The translations under genes and the position numbers were made by a program. From Chrysogorgia sp. JL179-B06 (taxonomy: Eukaryota > Cnidaria > Anthozoa > Scleralcyonacea > Chrysogorgiidae): 64,000 nucleotides of DNA. Below the pieces are notes generated by a model. The model saw only the letters and a list, made by a program, of their open reading frames with translations, was not told the origin of the DNA and ran no database searches. Of the stretch, positions 46,851 through 57,984 are shown piece by piece. The stretch's first letter is position 1. Each line of letters begins with the position of its first letter. The stretch is from positions 3,880,001 through 3,944,000 of the forward strand of contig JAYKKM010000054.1 in assembly GCA_035772405.1 (NCBI GenBank). Reading direction: 5' to 3'.

Positions 46851-47606
46851 CTCTACATAATATGTATAGCTATACTTATATATATATATATATATATATA
46901 TCAACGTCAGGCTGTGCTGCATATATTAACAGCAGTGTAGAAATACAAATTGAATACTATAAGATGATGTACACACCATGTCTTTCCGAGTGTTTGTATT
47001 TGCAACATGATTCATAAAGTATCATCTTCACGGCGCGTTCACACAAAAACTCACGAAAACTACCTCAATTGACGAAAACGGTTTTCAACACTGAAAACGA
47101 TACCTGAAGCGGGGGTCTTCTAGATCCCATTTCCCAAAAAGGTACAAAATTTAGCAAATCCACTCCCATTAACAACACATTTTAAAATCCCAATCACGTG
47201 TTCTCTTTATTAAATGTTTCCCATTTCCAGTGGCATTTGAATCCTATTCCCAGTGAGGAAAATCGCTAAGAATCCCAGTTCCCAGTGCTAAAAATGGACA
47301 AATCCCAGTTCCCATTTTACCCTTTTTTTCAACTGTGTCGTTTTGGCCTTTGAACTCGTGTGAACAGGTCAAAACCTGTCAAGATGGCGCCGGCTAAAAG
47401 TTTAAATGATCAATTATTGTTCTCTGACTCTGAAAGCGTAGTTCTTTAACTGGTATTCTTGATTGTTAACACAACATTGGTGACTATTTTTAACGTCAAT
47501 CTCAATAAACAGGCCATACAAAGGAATGCTAATAAGTAGGAGCTGTGAACTAAAGAAAAAGCCCAAAGGAATTAAGTAAGAAGCAAGTGTTTTTGTCCGT
47601 TCTTTC
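46851..47606. repeat. Duplicated segment, copy 1 (flank of a kelch gene)
   Basis: Shares CACTCTA.ATAATATGTA, ATCAACGTCA.GCTGTGCTGC, TCACGGCGCGTTCACACAAA, TTGACGAAAACGGTTTTCAA and GAACTAAAGAAAAAGCCCAA with 53077-53481 in the same order and orientation. About 240 bases of CCCAGTTCCCA-rich sequence (47110-47330) interrupt this copy. In the second copy the segment lies immediately 5' of the broken kelch gene; here no kelch sequence adjoins. Confidence 0.85.
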
Positions 47607-47707
47607 GGAAATGAGTGAGATGGCACAAACTTTCATGTCCGAAATAGAATGGTTGGCACTATTAAAATGTCAAGCTCCGCAGGAGATGCAGGAAATGATG
47701 TTGGAGT

Positions 47708-47757
47708 CGTACCCAGGCTCTTCTCAAAGCCACCATTTTGAGAAGAGCCTGGGTACG
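47708..47757. repeat. Tiny palindromic repeat
   Basis: GTACCCAGGCTCTTCTCAAA and its exact inverse around an 8-10 base loop. Confidence 0.85.
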
Positions 47758-47983
47758 AGATTGGTGCAATTATGGCGAAGCGGAGTAAAGGAAAGAACAT
47801 AAATGTAACAACTGAACAGGCACGGGAACAAGAAAATGTACCCGGTGGAGCTAGTGAATTTTATCTCTGGGCATTATGTACTAAATTATCTGAAATATTT
47901 TTATTTCGTCGATAAGAGAAAGTGGGTTAATTTATTGGTGACAAATAGCTGACGTCCCTGGGTAATTTCTGGCTGACGATATC

Positions 47984-48054
47984 CCAACCTCGTTCCCAGG
48001 CCCATTTTCGCCGACCTTCTGCCGTGGAGGCAAAATGCCCTGGGTACGAGGTTG
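47984..48054. repeat. Tiny palindromic MITE (CCAACCTCG family), copy 1
   Basis: CCAACCTCGTTCCCAGG...CCTGGGTACGAGGTTG with a loop of about 40 bases. Confidence 0.8.
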
Positions 48055-48112
48055 ACGATATCGCTAACTTTCTAGTTAAAGGGATGAAAAGTCGTAGGTA
48101 TCTACGGCCAAC

Positions 48113-48410
48113 ATATCCTCCAACCTAGAATTACAAATAATCAGTAAGTACGCCCTAAAATTACCAATAATTAGTAATAAGTACGCCCTAAAATTACCAA
48201 TAATTGGCAATTGAAGGAGCGTAAGAATAGGCGGGGGGTTAGGGTTAGAAAACTCGCTAGGCGGGGGGTTAGGGTTAGAAAACTCACTAGGCGGGGGGTT
48301 AGGGTCAGGATTGGTGTTGTGTTGGGTTCTAATCCTACAATTACCAATTATTGGTAATCCAAGGGCATTGCACACTTACTGATTATTGGTAATTCTAGGT
48401 AGGAGGATAT
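48113..48410. mobile_element. MITE with GGGGTTAGGGTTAG minisatellite core
   Basis: Terminal ATATCCTCC.ACCTAGAATTAC and AATAATCAGTAAGT are mirrored at 48372-48410. Inside are ACGCCCTAAAATTACCAATAAT repeats and three 30-bp units AGGCGGGGGGTTAGGGTTAG + AAAACTC.CT (about 48229-48310), which look telomere-like but are internal. Confidence 0.8.
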
Positions 48411-48464
48411 GCTGCTACGGCTGGGTTAATGGTTATCGTTCCAGTCCTTATAGAGTTCACTGAC

Positions 48465-48533
48465 CCAACCTCGTCCCCAGGACCATCATGCCGGAGCCCA
48501 ACACCGCGGCCAATGGTCCTGGGCACGAGGTTG
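48465..48533. repeat. Tiny palindromic MITE (CCAACCTCG family), copy 2
   Basis: CCAACCTCGTCCCCAGGACCAT...ATGGTCCTGGGCACGAGGTTG, loop about 30 bases; a sister of 47984-48054. Confidence 0.8.
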
Positions 48534-49721
48534 ATATTGACCAGTAAAGACAAACTCTTCATTCCCTTGCCAAACCCTTGCCAAGGAATGAAAAATGTAC
48601 AATTCCAAACCATTGCATGTAAATAAAAAATTGACTGAAAAGAAAATAATTGTTATGGTGGTCATGTAATGCTGAATACATCCTTGTGGTGGTTCGGCTA
48701 AATTCAGTAACACGATATCCTCCACGCGTAATTGCAAGGATAGTCATTATCTCTACACTCACCAATCCTACCACCTCGCATCTACCTAATCATACGACCT
48801 CGGTAAGTACGCGTTCTTTCTCTCAAAACGAGTCAGTATGACTGAAACCGAAGTCTAGCTCCATCCTGCAGCTGAACGCTGAGGGGCTCACGATAGTCAA
48901 GCGGGATCTCATTCGGCACCTAGCTGAAGAGCATAACGTGAATGTACTCCTCATCCAAGAGACGCACATCACCGATGAAGTGAAACTCGATATCGAAGGC
49001 TTCTCCATCATCGATCACCCATGGGCTGGCGTCCTATGTCCGTGACGGCATCAATGCAAGACTTGTCAACAAATCACTTAAGGACAGCTTGATTGAGTGG
49101 ATCACATCGAAGCTGGTGGCTATCGTATCGTGAACACCTACAAACCTCCCGCCGCTACCATTAATAGCCGAAATCTACCAACTATCAGCACCTCCGATAA
49201 GCATCATAGTTCCTGGGGCTACCATGATACCAATCCTAACGGATTTGCCCTAGTGTCCTGGGCGGAGATCCAGAACTTCCACCTGCTGTATGATGCTAAA
49301 GACCACGCAACGTTTAACTCTGGGTGTCACAGGAAATGGTCAAACCCAGATCTCTGTTTCATATCATCGGATATCGCCGCAAATTGCGAACGAACCGTCC
49401 TCGACAGATTTCCGAAATCAGGCCACTGCTTGATCATTATCAACACCAAGATCGAAATAAGCATTGAAATCCTCAACAAAAAGCGTTGGAACTTTCGCAA
49501 AGCTGACTGGCAGAAGTTCACCAACCTCACTGACTCCCTCGCCAAAGATCTCCCGGAACCAACTGGGGACGAGAACAAAACGTACCCAGCCTTCACGAAA
49601 ATGCTCTTCTACGCCGCCAAAGCGTCCATCCCTCGAGGCAGGCGCGGTTCATACATCCCGTGTTGGGACGCAAAGTGTGACGCCGCCGCAATTTTCCGTT
49701 TCGTAAACGGTCGTTACCACC

Positions 49722-50441
49722 AGTTACGGTCGATGCCACCTGCATTTCACTGGCGTTACGCGTCACATCCTGTCCTCCAGAAACACGATATGATAGCATA
49801 CGCGTATGAAAATTTCACGCCACGCAAACCGCATTTTCATCACTGATTTTCATACACCAACAATGGCGGTTAATACACGGAAAATTAAAACTCGGAAACC
49901 TATCGATTGTATAAAGAATGGGTTATGTCTTGAACAGTTGAACTCATGTTATAAATATTTTCGCACGATTTATATTACCGGGATACGTATGAATTCAACA
50001 AACGATCGAGAGTCAGAAATATACTTTAAATGCCACAAACAACAAGAATGTATGCTCAAAGCTATTCCGTTCTAAAGAAGGGTTAGTTTTAAGGTTAGTG
50101 TTTAGTGTTCTTCGAACCTTTTTGAAAGTAAAACTTTATTCAGCACTCATATAAGTACGGAATAGCTTTAAGCATACATTCTTGTTGTTTGTGGCATTAA
50201 AGTATATTTCTGATTCTCGATCCTGTATTGAAATCATACGTCTTCAATCTCCTGTAATATAAATCGTGCGAAAATATTTATAACATATGAGTTCAAGACA
50301 TAACCATTCTTTCTTTATTTATTAAATACAAGCGATAGGTTTCCGTGTATTCGTCGTTGCGCGTATAGCGTTGCGTGAAATTTTCAAACACGTGGTGTGA
50401 CGCGTTAACGCCAGTGAAATGGTGGCATCGACCGTAACTGA
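49722..50441. repeat. Inverted duplication (foldback) inside the LINE
   Basis: CAGTTACGGTCGATGCCACC and CATTTCACTGGCGTTACGCGTCAC (49722-49765) reappear inverted at 50397-50441. The non-LINE sequence between (GAATTCAACAAACGATCGAG, TTAAATGCCACAAACAACAA) is mirrored at 50170-50290. The centre is near 50110. Confidence 0.85.
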
Positions 50442-51448
50442 AAACTCCTTCGCATCCTACCAGATGTTAAGCTTGTGAGGTTCATGATGGCGATGATTCA
50501 GAATCGAACGTTCTATGTGGAGACATCCTCTGGAGAACGCAGCCGCAAAATAATGCTCCGAAACGGCCTTCCCTGCAAGGATCTGTATTCGCACCAATCC
50601 TGTTTAATATCTATTCATTGGACATATCACCAACCACCTCGAAACAGTTCCTATATGCAGATGACAGTGCCCTTGGAGTCTCTGGGACCTTCGAATCGAT
50701 CGAATCCACCCTCGAGTCCGACCTGGCCACACTAAGCCACTAGTACCACTACTTCCACCTGTGGCATCTGAAGTTGAGCGAATCTAAGACTGTTTGCTCA
50801 CTGTTCCACCTAGCAAATCGACTCGCAAACAGGGAGATCACCGTCATGCACAACGGTCGCAGACTCAAATTCGAAGCTGAGCCTGTCTACCTATAGGGTG
50901 ACCCTCGATCGCAGCTTAACCTTCAGGGCTCACCTCCGCAACGTTGCAGAGAAGACCAGCAAAAGGCGAGAACATGCGATACTAAAACGCGCGGCAAAAG
51001 TCTACCAACCCTATTCACAAGTACCGATACCGGTCCCAGACGATGCCCCTCCTCAACGAATCCGCCGAAACAGTTTCACCACTCTCGCCAGAGACGTCAT
51101 GAATCGTCAGCCCCTCTCAGCGTCGTGGGCTGTAGACCGGTGGGAGGACTGGGCGGCTGATAATAATACACTCAGCCGATTTGTGGAGATTCCCTCCACT
51201 AAGCCTCCTGGAACACAGCTTTCTCGGCAAGCCTGGATAATCCAGGATTCGTCTGAACAAACTGAGATCTGGCTGGGGCAAAACTAAAGCGTTCCTCAAG
51301 ATCAGCGTCCACGAATCCGAATGGTGCCCCTGCGGAATGATCCAGAGTGTGGACCTCTTCGTGCAGAAGGCATAAGGAACTTGGATGACTGTAACTATTA
51401 ATTGGCTTGAGACTACGGATATTCCTCTGTGAATGAGCAATAATTATC

Positions 51449-51482
51449 ATACGAACAACAACAACAACAACAACAACAACTG
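51449..51482 (+). repeat. (CAA)n LINE tail
   Basis: About 11 ACA/CAA units at the 3' end of the LINE. Confidence 0.95.
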
Positions 51483-51841
51483 ATGCATAACAACTTATTT
51501 AATTTATAGGAAAACGTTTTTCATTTACAATGGAATCTAAATTATAATAATCTACAGAATTGACAACTTTGTTTTTGTTCATGATTAATATGTAAACTAC
51601 AATTACAACAACATTATTTTCTATTACAATAGATGTACTCTTGTTTACATTTTTCATTAGAGATAACAGTTCATTGTCCTGTTTTTAAATCACAAAACAA
51701 AAGTTGTTTAAAATTTGAACTAACATATTTTATAAACACGTTTTATTTTTCCATAAAAAATAACTATAATTTAACTACAAAATAACACTGCTATTTTATT
51801 CATAGGCCATAGCAAGCTGTAACAGCCATTTACTCTACTCT

Positions 51842-53067
51842 CTAAGCAACAGGTTTAACTACAGCAGTTGGGTACCACCTTTTTTCAATCATGGGTGGGA
51901 GTTCTTTCCATGCATAGCTATCTAAGTTAAAATATTCGACAGAATTAAGATATCCTTGCTCGTTATTACAGCCTCCCATCACAACAACTATACATCTCCT
52001 GTAACAACAGCTGCACATCCAAACCTCTTATACTTCATGGGAGGTAACAATTCACTCTTTCCTGTCTTAACATCATACTTAGCAACAGTGTTTAACACAT
52101 TACCATTCTTATCTACACCGCCCATCAAAAACACATTATCATTCAAACTAACACTAGCCATACCGTGCACAGCAAAAGGCAATGGAGCCTTTTGTTCACA
52201 TTTATTACTAGTTATATTATAAAGCAAAACACTGTCAAAACTTTCCTTGTTTTCCGAGGTTTTAGTTCCTCCAAAAATCATGATCTTGTCAATCATGATC
52301 TTGTCGTCAAAGAGCTGTGAACAGTGGCATCCTCTTAGCTGTGGCATTTTACACAGCAATTTTGGAGAATACGGCGGGGTGAGTAGAATTTCAGAAATGT
52401 GATAAGAGGCTACTCCTTTGTCGGTGTATCCTCCTGTTACAATCAAACGATTTTGATAAACAACATTGGCGTGTCCACAAACCTTGATTGGTTATTTTGC
52501 GTCAACATCTTTGTCGATATTCAATCTTTCAAGACTATCCAGTATCCCATCACCTTCCCTCCTTGTTGTAAACAAATTATGATTATGATTATCTTTATTA
52601 TTATGATTATGATTATGATTATCCTCCTTGTTGTGAACAAATTATGATTAATTATGGTAAACAGATTATGATGCTAGATGACGTCGTTGTTTCATGGATT
52701 GAACTGGTTCCCAGGTCCCTTTGATACAACTAAAGCTTTCCACGGCGTTCACGCTAGATTTCCTGTCATGCATGTCCTCCAGCAACCACAATATTTTCTC
52801 GTGTGTGGAAATGATGATGTCCATCAATGATTTGTTTGATGTACTTCGTCTCTTCAATTGCTTGCTTTGTAGCATTATTCACCAATTCTTTCATCCCTGA
52901 CTTCTTGCATCATCATACCAAGCTCGTCTTTCATTTCTGTCTTCATCTGGTTTAAATTCATCTTTACTTCGTCAATCTCCTTCTTTAGCACACATCCGTG
53001 TCTCGAATTTTTTGAACAACACCTCTTCACCACAATCATCGCAGTTCACCTTTCGAAAACCAGACAT
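51842..53067 (-). pseudogene. Kelch-repeat protein gene, broken
   Basis: Reading on the minus strand from ATG at 53067: MSGFRKVNCDDCGEEVLFKK (a CxxC zinc-like start), then a frame change into a coiled-coil KEIDEVKMNLNQMKTEMKDE, then a first kelch blade NIVVAGG / HDRKSSVNAVESFSCIKGTW (about 52785) after another frame change. A (GATTAT)n-like insertion and stop follow. The longest block (about 52490-51988) has LIVTGGYTDKGV, IMIFGGTKTSEN, NVFLMGGVDKNGN and a GCAAVVTGDV end. A 2-base shift at about 51985 leads to VVVMGGCNNEQGYLNSVEYF, and the frame ends KPVA before TAG at 51842. The repeated GG followed by a variable loop and Y/W is diagnostic of kelch beta-propellers. It is intronless and frame-broken, so either a processed or a TE-carried pseudogene. 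Its 5' flank is duplicated at 46.9-47.6 kb. Confidence 0.82.
52565..52640. repeat. (GATTAT)n-like microsatellite
   Basis: ATTATGATTATGATTATCTT repeats flanked by two copies of CCTTGTTGT.AACAAATTATGATT; they interrupt the kelch pseudogene. Confidence 0.85.
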
Positions 53068-53076
53068 TGATTGCAC

Positions 53077-53481
53077 TCTATATAATATGTAGCTACTTAT
53101 ACATGTATCAACGTCAAGCTGTGCTGCGTATCATTTTGTTCAAGTATCATTTTCACGGCGCGTTCACACAAAAACTGACGAAAACAACCTCAATTGACGA
53201 AAACGGTTTTCAATACTGAAAACGATATCTGTAATAACTGTTTTCGCTATTGAAAACGTTTTCAACTGTGTCGTTTTGCCTTTTGAACACGTGTGAACAG
53301 CTGGTCAAAACCTGTCAAAACAGGTCAAGTGGCGACTAAAAGTTCTCTGAGAGCTTGGTTCTTTAATTGGTATCCTTGATTAGTAAACAGGCCATGCAAA
53401 GGAATGCTAATAAGTGGAGCTGTGAACTAAAGAAAAAGCCCAAAGGAATTAAATAAGAAGCAAGTGTTTTTGTCCGTTCTT
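53077..53481. repeat. Duplicated segment, copy 2 (5' flank of kelch pseudogene)
   Basis: Partner of 46851-47606 in the same orientation. It begins about 10 bases 5' of the kelch ATG, so it would hold that gene's promoter. Confidence 0.85.
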
Positions 53482-54589
53482 GCTAGACGATGACTTCAGA
53501 GGGATAAAAAAATCTGTGGAGCGTTCTGACCGATCTTGGTGATCAATGACTCGTGCATGAGCCATCTAGTGATTGGTTAATTCAGACAAATACCGTGTTC
53601 TTATTCGCTACTCCATTTGACCGATCTTGACCAATTCGCAGTGTGGGGTATCATCAGACTAACTGAGTGTAATTGTATTCCAAACGCAAATATATTCAGC
53701 AATGGCTCGCAGCATTTACATGATTTGAGCAATTCAATGACACACATAACGTTGTATTCAAGTTTATATTCGTTTTTAGTTTTGTAAGTTTGGCATTCAT
53801 TGTAAGTTTGGCATTCATAAGTAAGATTGGCATTCATATAGGTTTTCATCAGATCGCGGACCAACCCGTTTCGAAATCGCTCGGCGTCTACCGCGATCGG
53901 CGTGTGCTATTGTAAGCATTGCGAGCGTATTCAAGAACAAGATACTTCCCAGCCACATAACTGACTTCGAACACTTGCAAGCCAATCGCTGGTAAAAACA
54001 CTTCCCTTCGATTCGAACCACGAAAAGAAAGAAGACACATGACAGCATAGATATTATTATTATAGTCACATAATTTTAAGTCTTTTCTCTGTGACATGTG
54101 CAATTGTAATTATGTATGTTGCAATTATTTTTTAATGGTTGCAGTATATATGGTTATACTGTATTTATAATTGCATTGTGTTATTATATATGTATATCCA
54201 TACGGATATATATGTATACGATACATATGTATATGTGGTAATAATAATGTATGTGTACCGTTTACGGTAAACATATGCGTGCGCATATGCGCATGTATTT
54301 TTATGGTATACATGTAAATTATATTTGTATAACGTATCATGTAATGTAAAATATACATGATTTGGAATAGACAAACCATATAGGCTTTCTTATATTATAC
54401 TATCTACTAAATATATTTATATTATAATTTTTTATCATTTTATAGCTTATTCTTCTTTCTATTTTAAAACTTTGAACTGACCATAAACAAATCAATTAAT
54501 AAATATAATGTAAACTAGGGGTCTTAATTAAAAAGCCTGTAAAGGTTTCTAGTAGACCTCTAGCCCTAACAAATTACAACAAATTACAA
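53482..54589. other. No gene recognised
   Basis: Contains two to three copies of a GTAAGTTTGGCATTCAT unit at 53786-53840 and TATATGTATA-type low-complexity sequence at 54180-54380. Overlapping minus-strand frames at 53815-54103 are not recognisable. Confidence 0.4.
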
Positions 54590-54597
54590 CATCAACA

Positions 54598-54826
54598 CAG
54601 TGAGCTCTCTATATATATATATCTGGAGGGCTAAAGTGAAGCCAAAGATGGCCGACGTTGCACGTCAGTTTCAGTCCCCTGCGCGGTTTGTACGTCTCTT
54701 TCTTATATATAAACCGCGTGGGAGACTGAAACTGACGTGCAAAGTCGGCCATCTTTGGCTTCACTTTTTGCCCGGCCAATGACTGGCAGATAGCCCTCCA
54801 TATATATATAGAGAGAGAGCTCACTG
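54598..54826. mobile_element. hAT-type MITE with 8-bp target duplication
   Basis: Element of 229 bp flanked by CATCAACA on both sides (54590-54597 and 54827-54834). Terminal inverted repeats begin CAGTGAGCTCTCT and the whole element is a long hairpin (GCCAAAGATGGCCGAC, CGTCAGTTTCAGTC mirrored in the right half). 8-bp duplications with CAGTG-like ends are typical of hAT transposons. No transposase encoded. Confidence 0.92.
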
Positions 54827-55002
54827 CATCAACATGCCTCAGTGCGCGTACAATTGGATTGAGACGCCTGGGTACGAGGCAGTGCCTCAGTTTCGCAAAG
54901 CCTGTTGGGGCCATATCTCGACCAAAAAAATAACAAAAAAGACACCGAAACCTAGACTCGGCTACCACAGTAGCCCGAGTAATTAAGAGGTGTGGATTTA
55001 TT

Positions 55003-55344
55003 ATTTAATATTAAATGTTCTTCCAGATCTGATTTAAAACAAAAATGTTATTGTTGTCTGACGTTTCGGCTTTTTGTATGGAAGCCATCTTCAGAGACGT
55101 GAAAACTTCTCTAATATACATGATGTCTAAAACTATGTTCTTTTTTTGTTTTTTTTAAATGTTCTTTTTTTTTAATAGAGACAGTTGATTGGTGAAATCT
55201 TCAGAAACGTATCATTTTCACGTCTCTGAAGATGGCTTCCATACAGAAAGCCGAAACGTCAAACAACAATAACATTTTTGTTTTTAATAATCTGGAAGAA
55301 CATTTAATATTAAATAATAATGAACCCGGATGCAAACCATTTGA
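55003..55344. mobile_element. Foldback element with 15-bp target duplication and hammerhead-like cores
   Basis: AGGTGTGGATTTATT is present at 54988-55002 and again at 55345-55359. The enclosed 342 bp is a hairpin: ATTTAATATTAAATGTTCTT, AACAAAAATGTTATTGTTG, then GACGTTTCGGCTTTTTGTATGGAAGCCATC, mirrored at 55221-55307, plus a 3' tail ATGAACCCGGATGCAAACC. Both arms contain CTGAAGA-T-GGCTT...AAGCC-GAAACGTC, a hammerhead-like core. Variable long target duplications fit PLE-type integration. This is the cleanest delimited member of the foldback family here. Confidence 0.82.
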
Positions 55345-55365
55345 AGGTGTGGATTTATTTCATAT

Positions 55366-55593
55366 ATGTGTTTCATTGATTTGAATATGGAGATTAAGAA
55401 ATGTGATCCAGTTCACCAGCAAGTTTCCTACAGGTTTTCATTGGGTATCAAAACTCATGCATGTGATGTGGTATACGTTTATAGAATGGCTACGATAATT
55501 CATGAATTATTAATGAGTTTGAGATATGAGAAGATGGTACATATTGTATGTGGGAGTAAACTAAAAGAATTTCATTTATATGAGTTATCGTAA
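55366..55593 (+). CDS. Hypothetical short ORF
   Basis: About 75 codons, from TGTTTCATTGATTTGAATATG (alternative first ATG at 55387) to TAA, reading MEIKKCDPVHQQVSYRFSLG then THACDVVYVYRMATIIHELL. Directly 3' of the foldback insertion. A 26-base word inside it (CATGAATTATTAATGAGTTT GAGAT) also occurs at 42470, which hints that it belongs to a repeat. I recognise no domain. Confidence 0.2.
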   Translation: MCFIDLNMEIKKCDPVHQQVSYRFSLGIKTHACDVVYVYRMATIIHELLMSLRYEKMVHIVCGSKLKEFHLYELS

Positions 55594-55599
55594 ACTAAT

Positions 55600-57735
55600 G
55601 CCGATTTTTAATGAAATAATAGTGAGTGCGCTATATATAATGAAAAGCTATTCCTTTATTATAACCACAATATAAATATAGATATATTATTCTAGCTCAG
55701 CTCCGATATAATTTAGTACGTGACAAATTATATACAGCAGTTTCTCTTGATTTCTATCACCATGACCTGTCTTATTATCATGTTTGAAAAAGTACAATTT
55801 TCTGAAACAAATGATTTTTTAGTTGGACCTCCCAACATCGTTATGTATAGTTAGATGTCCATAAAGTTATTAAAAAACAACAAAAATATTTTTTGGTATA
55901 AGACCACCTTAATATATAAAACTCGAACACATGGTTATATTTGTCACTTTATTGTTATATGTCACTTTTCAAATTTAAATTAAAACAATTTTTTCAAGAA
56001 TTCAGAATTTATTTTAAAAAATTATTTAAAAATTAAATATAGCAGGCCGATTTGAATTGGAGATTTGCCTTTATCATGAAACCTGAAATTAACTTTAGGG
56101 AATTCTACATTGACGTAAACAGACATCAACCTACGGAAATTGAGGATAAACGTCAGCGGAAATTATGAATCTGTACTGGATAGAGTATTTATATATGACA
56201 GTAGGAAGATATTAGACGACAGGAAATCTGGAATGATGATTAACGTAATTAGAGGAATTTAGCGTAATCATATAATTACGAAAATCCTGGCTGATTAATG
56301 TTAGGAAATTAGGGATCACTATAAGCGGATATAAATTGTGCGACGAAATCTGGGATCAATGCAGAGACAAATATTTTTGTGGAACCTTCGATCAATGCAA
56401 GGCTGAGACCATTTACTAAAATAGTTTTGTGCGAATTGAAGATGAAATGATGCAACTATTTGTATTATCATAAATTTATAAGTTTCATAAAACAACATAT
56501 GCTATTTAAATTAAGCGTATGTGGCTGTTTCCCACAATTCCCTCAATCATATAAGGAAGTACATGCGGATCATTTAATATATATCAGTAACTTATAAGGT
56601 AAGAAAATCCCCCTTTTGCAGAACACAAGCACGTACTGCTTATGATGTTAAAACAGCTCATATCAGCATACGACAGCGGGATGCATGTGGACTACACATA
56701 TAAATATTTAAATTATACTTGTGCTATATATCGTGTTTTATATTGTGTTATATATGTTATATATCAGCATACGACAGCGGGATGGACTACACTCCTTAAA
56801 TATTTAAATTAACTTGTATACCACTAGTGACTAGTATACCCTTTCCAAAATCGTTGCTAGAATATCACCTGGGTTAGCTTCAACCGGACTGACTACATTC
56901 CCTATAATCTCATTGTGTTTTTAGTATTAAAGGTTAACATGACTATTTACGGGGATAGACTGTTTATGAGCTGGCCCAGCAACCGAGCTAGTTCGCGTCA
57001 TGTAATCAGCGACCCGCTTAGTGATTATTATTATTTTTTATTTAGCCCATATAAAGTACTAATAATTGTATAATTTTTTAAGTTACATTAGGCCTTAGGG
57101 CTAGGGGCCTAGTAGAAACCTTGATAGGCTTTTTGCTTAAGACCCCCCAGTTATGATTATATTGTGTTATTTACAAGTAATATTTACAAAAAATCAGTTC
57201 AAAGAAAATGTCTCATTAAGAGTAAAATAATAAGTAGAATAGGTTGGCAAGAATCTAGTAAAACAACGGAAATTTGTTCCACCAGATTCCAACCAACACA
57301 AATAAACGTACAAGCACAGTACAACATATTAATACCCACAGTCTGGTTCACTAAGAAATTGTCAAGACAATAGACAGAGTTTGGGTGTAACCGATATTGA
57401 ATTTCGATTCTATTCCAAGTCATCAATTGAAATATTACCTCGTGATCTTTATCGTCTTGTTTTATAACCCGATTCTTGAATTTACAAGATGTTGTTACGT
57501 TGTTCTTCGGTGTGTCTTTCTTTATTTCTTAAAATTGCCGACCGGGAATTAAATCCCTCATACATGTATCATTATTCATAAATAGACGATTACTGATGAT
57601 CATGCTCTATGATCGTTATCTTTGGTAAAAGAGTATTTTTTCTATATTTGGCCGAGCAAAGTGAACAAGAATATAAGTATTTTCATTACAGTGGACAGAT
57701 TTCTATTCTGTTTCGTTTTACTATATATATATCAG
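55600..57735. other. No gene recognised; one local direct duplication
   Basis: ATATCAGCATACGACAGCGG with GACTACAC and AAATATTTAAATTA occurs at about 56663-56729 and again at 56761-56812. Otherwise AT-rich sequence without supported genes. Confidence 0.45.
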
Positions 57736-57737
57736 GT

Positions 57738-57895
57738 AACATAAACCTTATTCATAAATGGCCGACAATTTAAAATTATTTTATATGCATATTACAATAA
57801 ATCATACATGAAAACGAGTTCATAAGGCCAATGTATATGCATATAAAAGAATATTAATTCAGCGGCCATTTTTGAATAAGGTCTATGCTGAAACC
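57738..57895. mobile_element. Palindromic MITE-like repeat
   Basis: ATAAACCTTATTCATAAATGGCCG is mirrored by CGGCCATTTTTGAATAAGGTCTAT at 57872-57895, with ATATGCATAT words in the middle. Confidence 0.65.
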
Positions 57896-57984
57896 ATTGG
57901 CAATACGGACTCAGAAGATACAGAGAACAAAATGGACAACTTCGTCTAGGCAGTAATAATTGCACTATGTAACATTAGGGTCTC

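Larger units (their letters stand above)
48842..51482 (+). mobile_element. APE-type non-LTR retrotransposon (LINE), decayed
   Basis: Endonuclease domain starts at 48842 with SSSILQLNAEGLTIVKRDLI, then NVNVLLIQETHI (catalytic E of the APE 'QET' motif). After a stop and frameshift a long frame (49097-49846) gives VNTYKPPAATINSRNLP, DKHHSSWGYHDTNPNG, TFNSGCHRKWSNPDLCFIS and PKSGHCLIIINTKIE (the S.H motif). Reverse transcriptase resumes at about 50460: MRFMMAMIQNRTFYV, NGLPQGSVFAPILFNIYS (with frame change), FLYADDSALGVSGT (catalytic YADD), LGVTLDRSLTFRAHL (50890). The C-terminal PGTQLSRQAWI and SEWCPCGMIQSVDL lead to a (CAA)n tail at 51449-51482, typical of LINE ends. A foldback at 49722-50441 replaces the middle. 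Not functional. Confidence 0.88.

Noticed and set aside
48229..48310. Interstitial telomere
   Set aside because: Only a few TTAGGG words within a 30-bp unit that is itself inside a MITE; no tandem hexamers.
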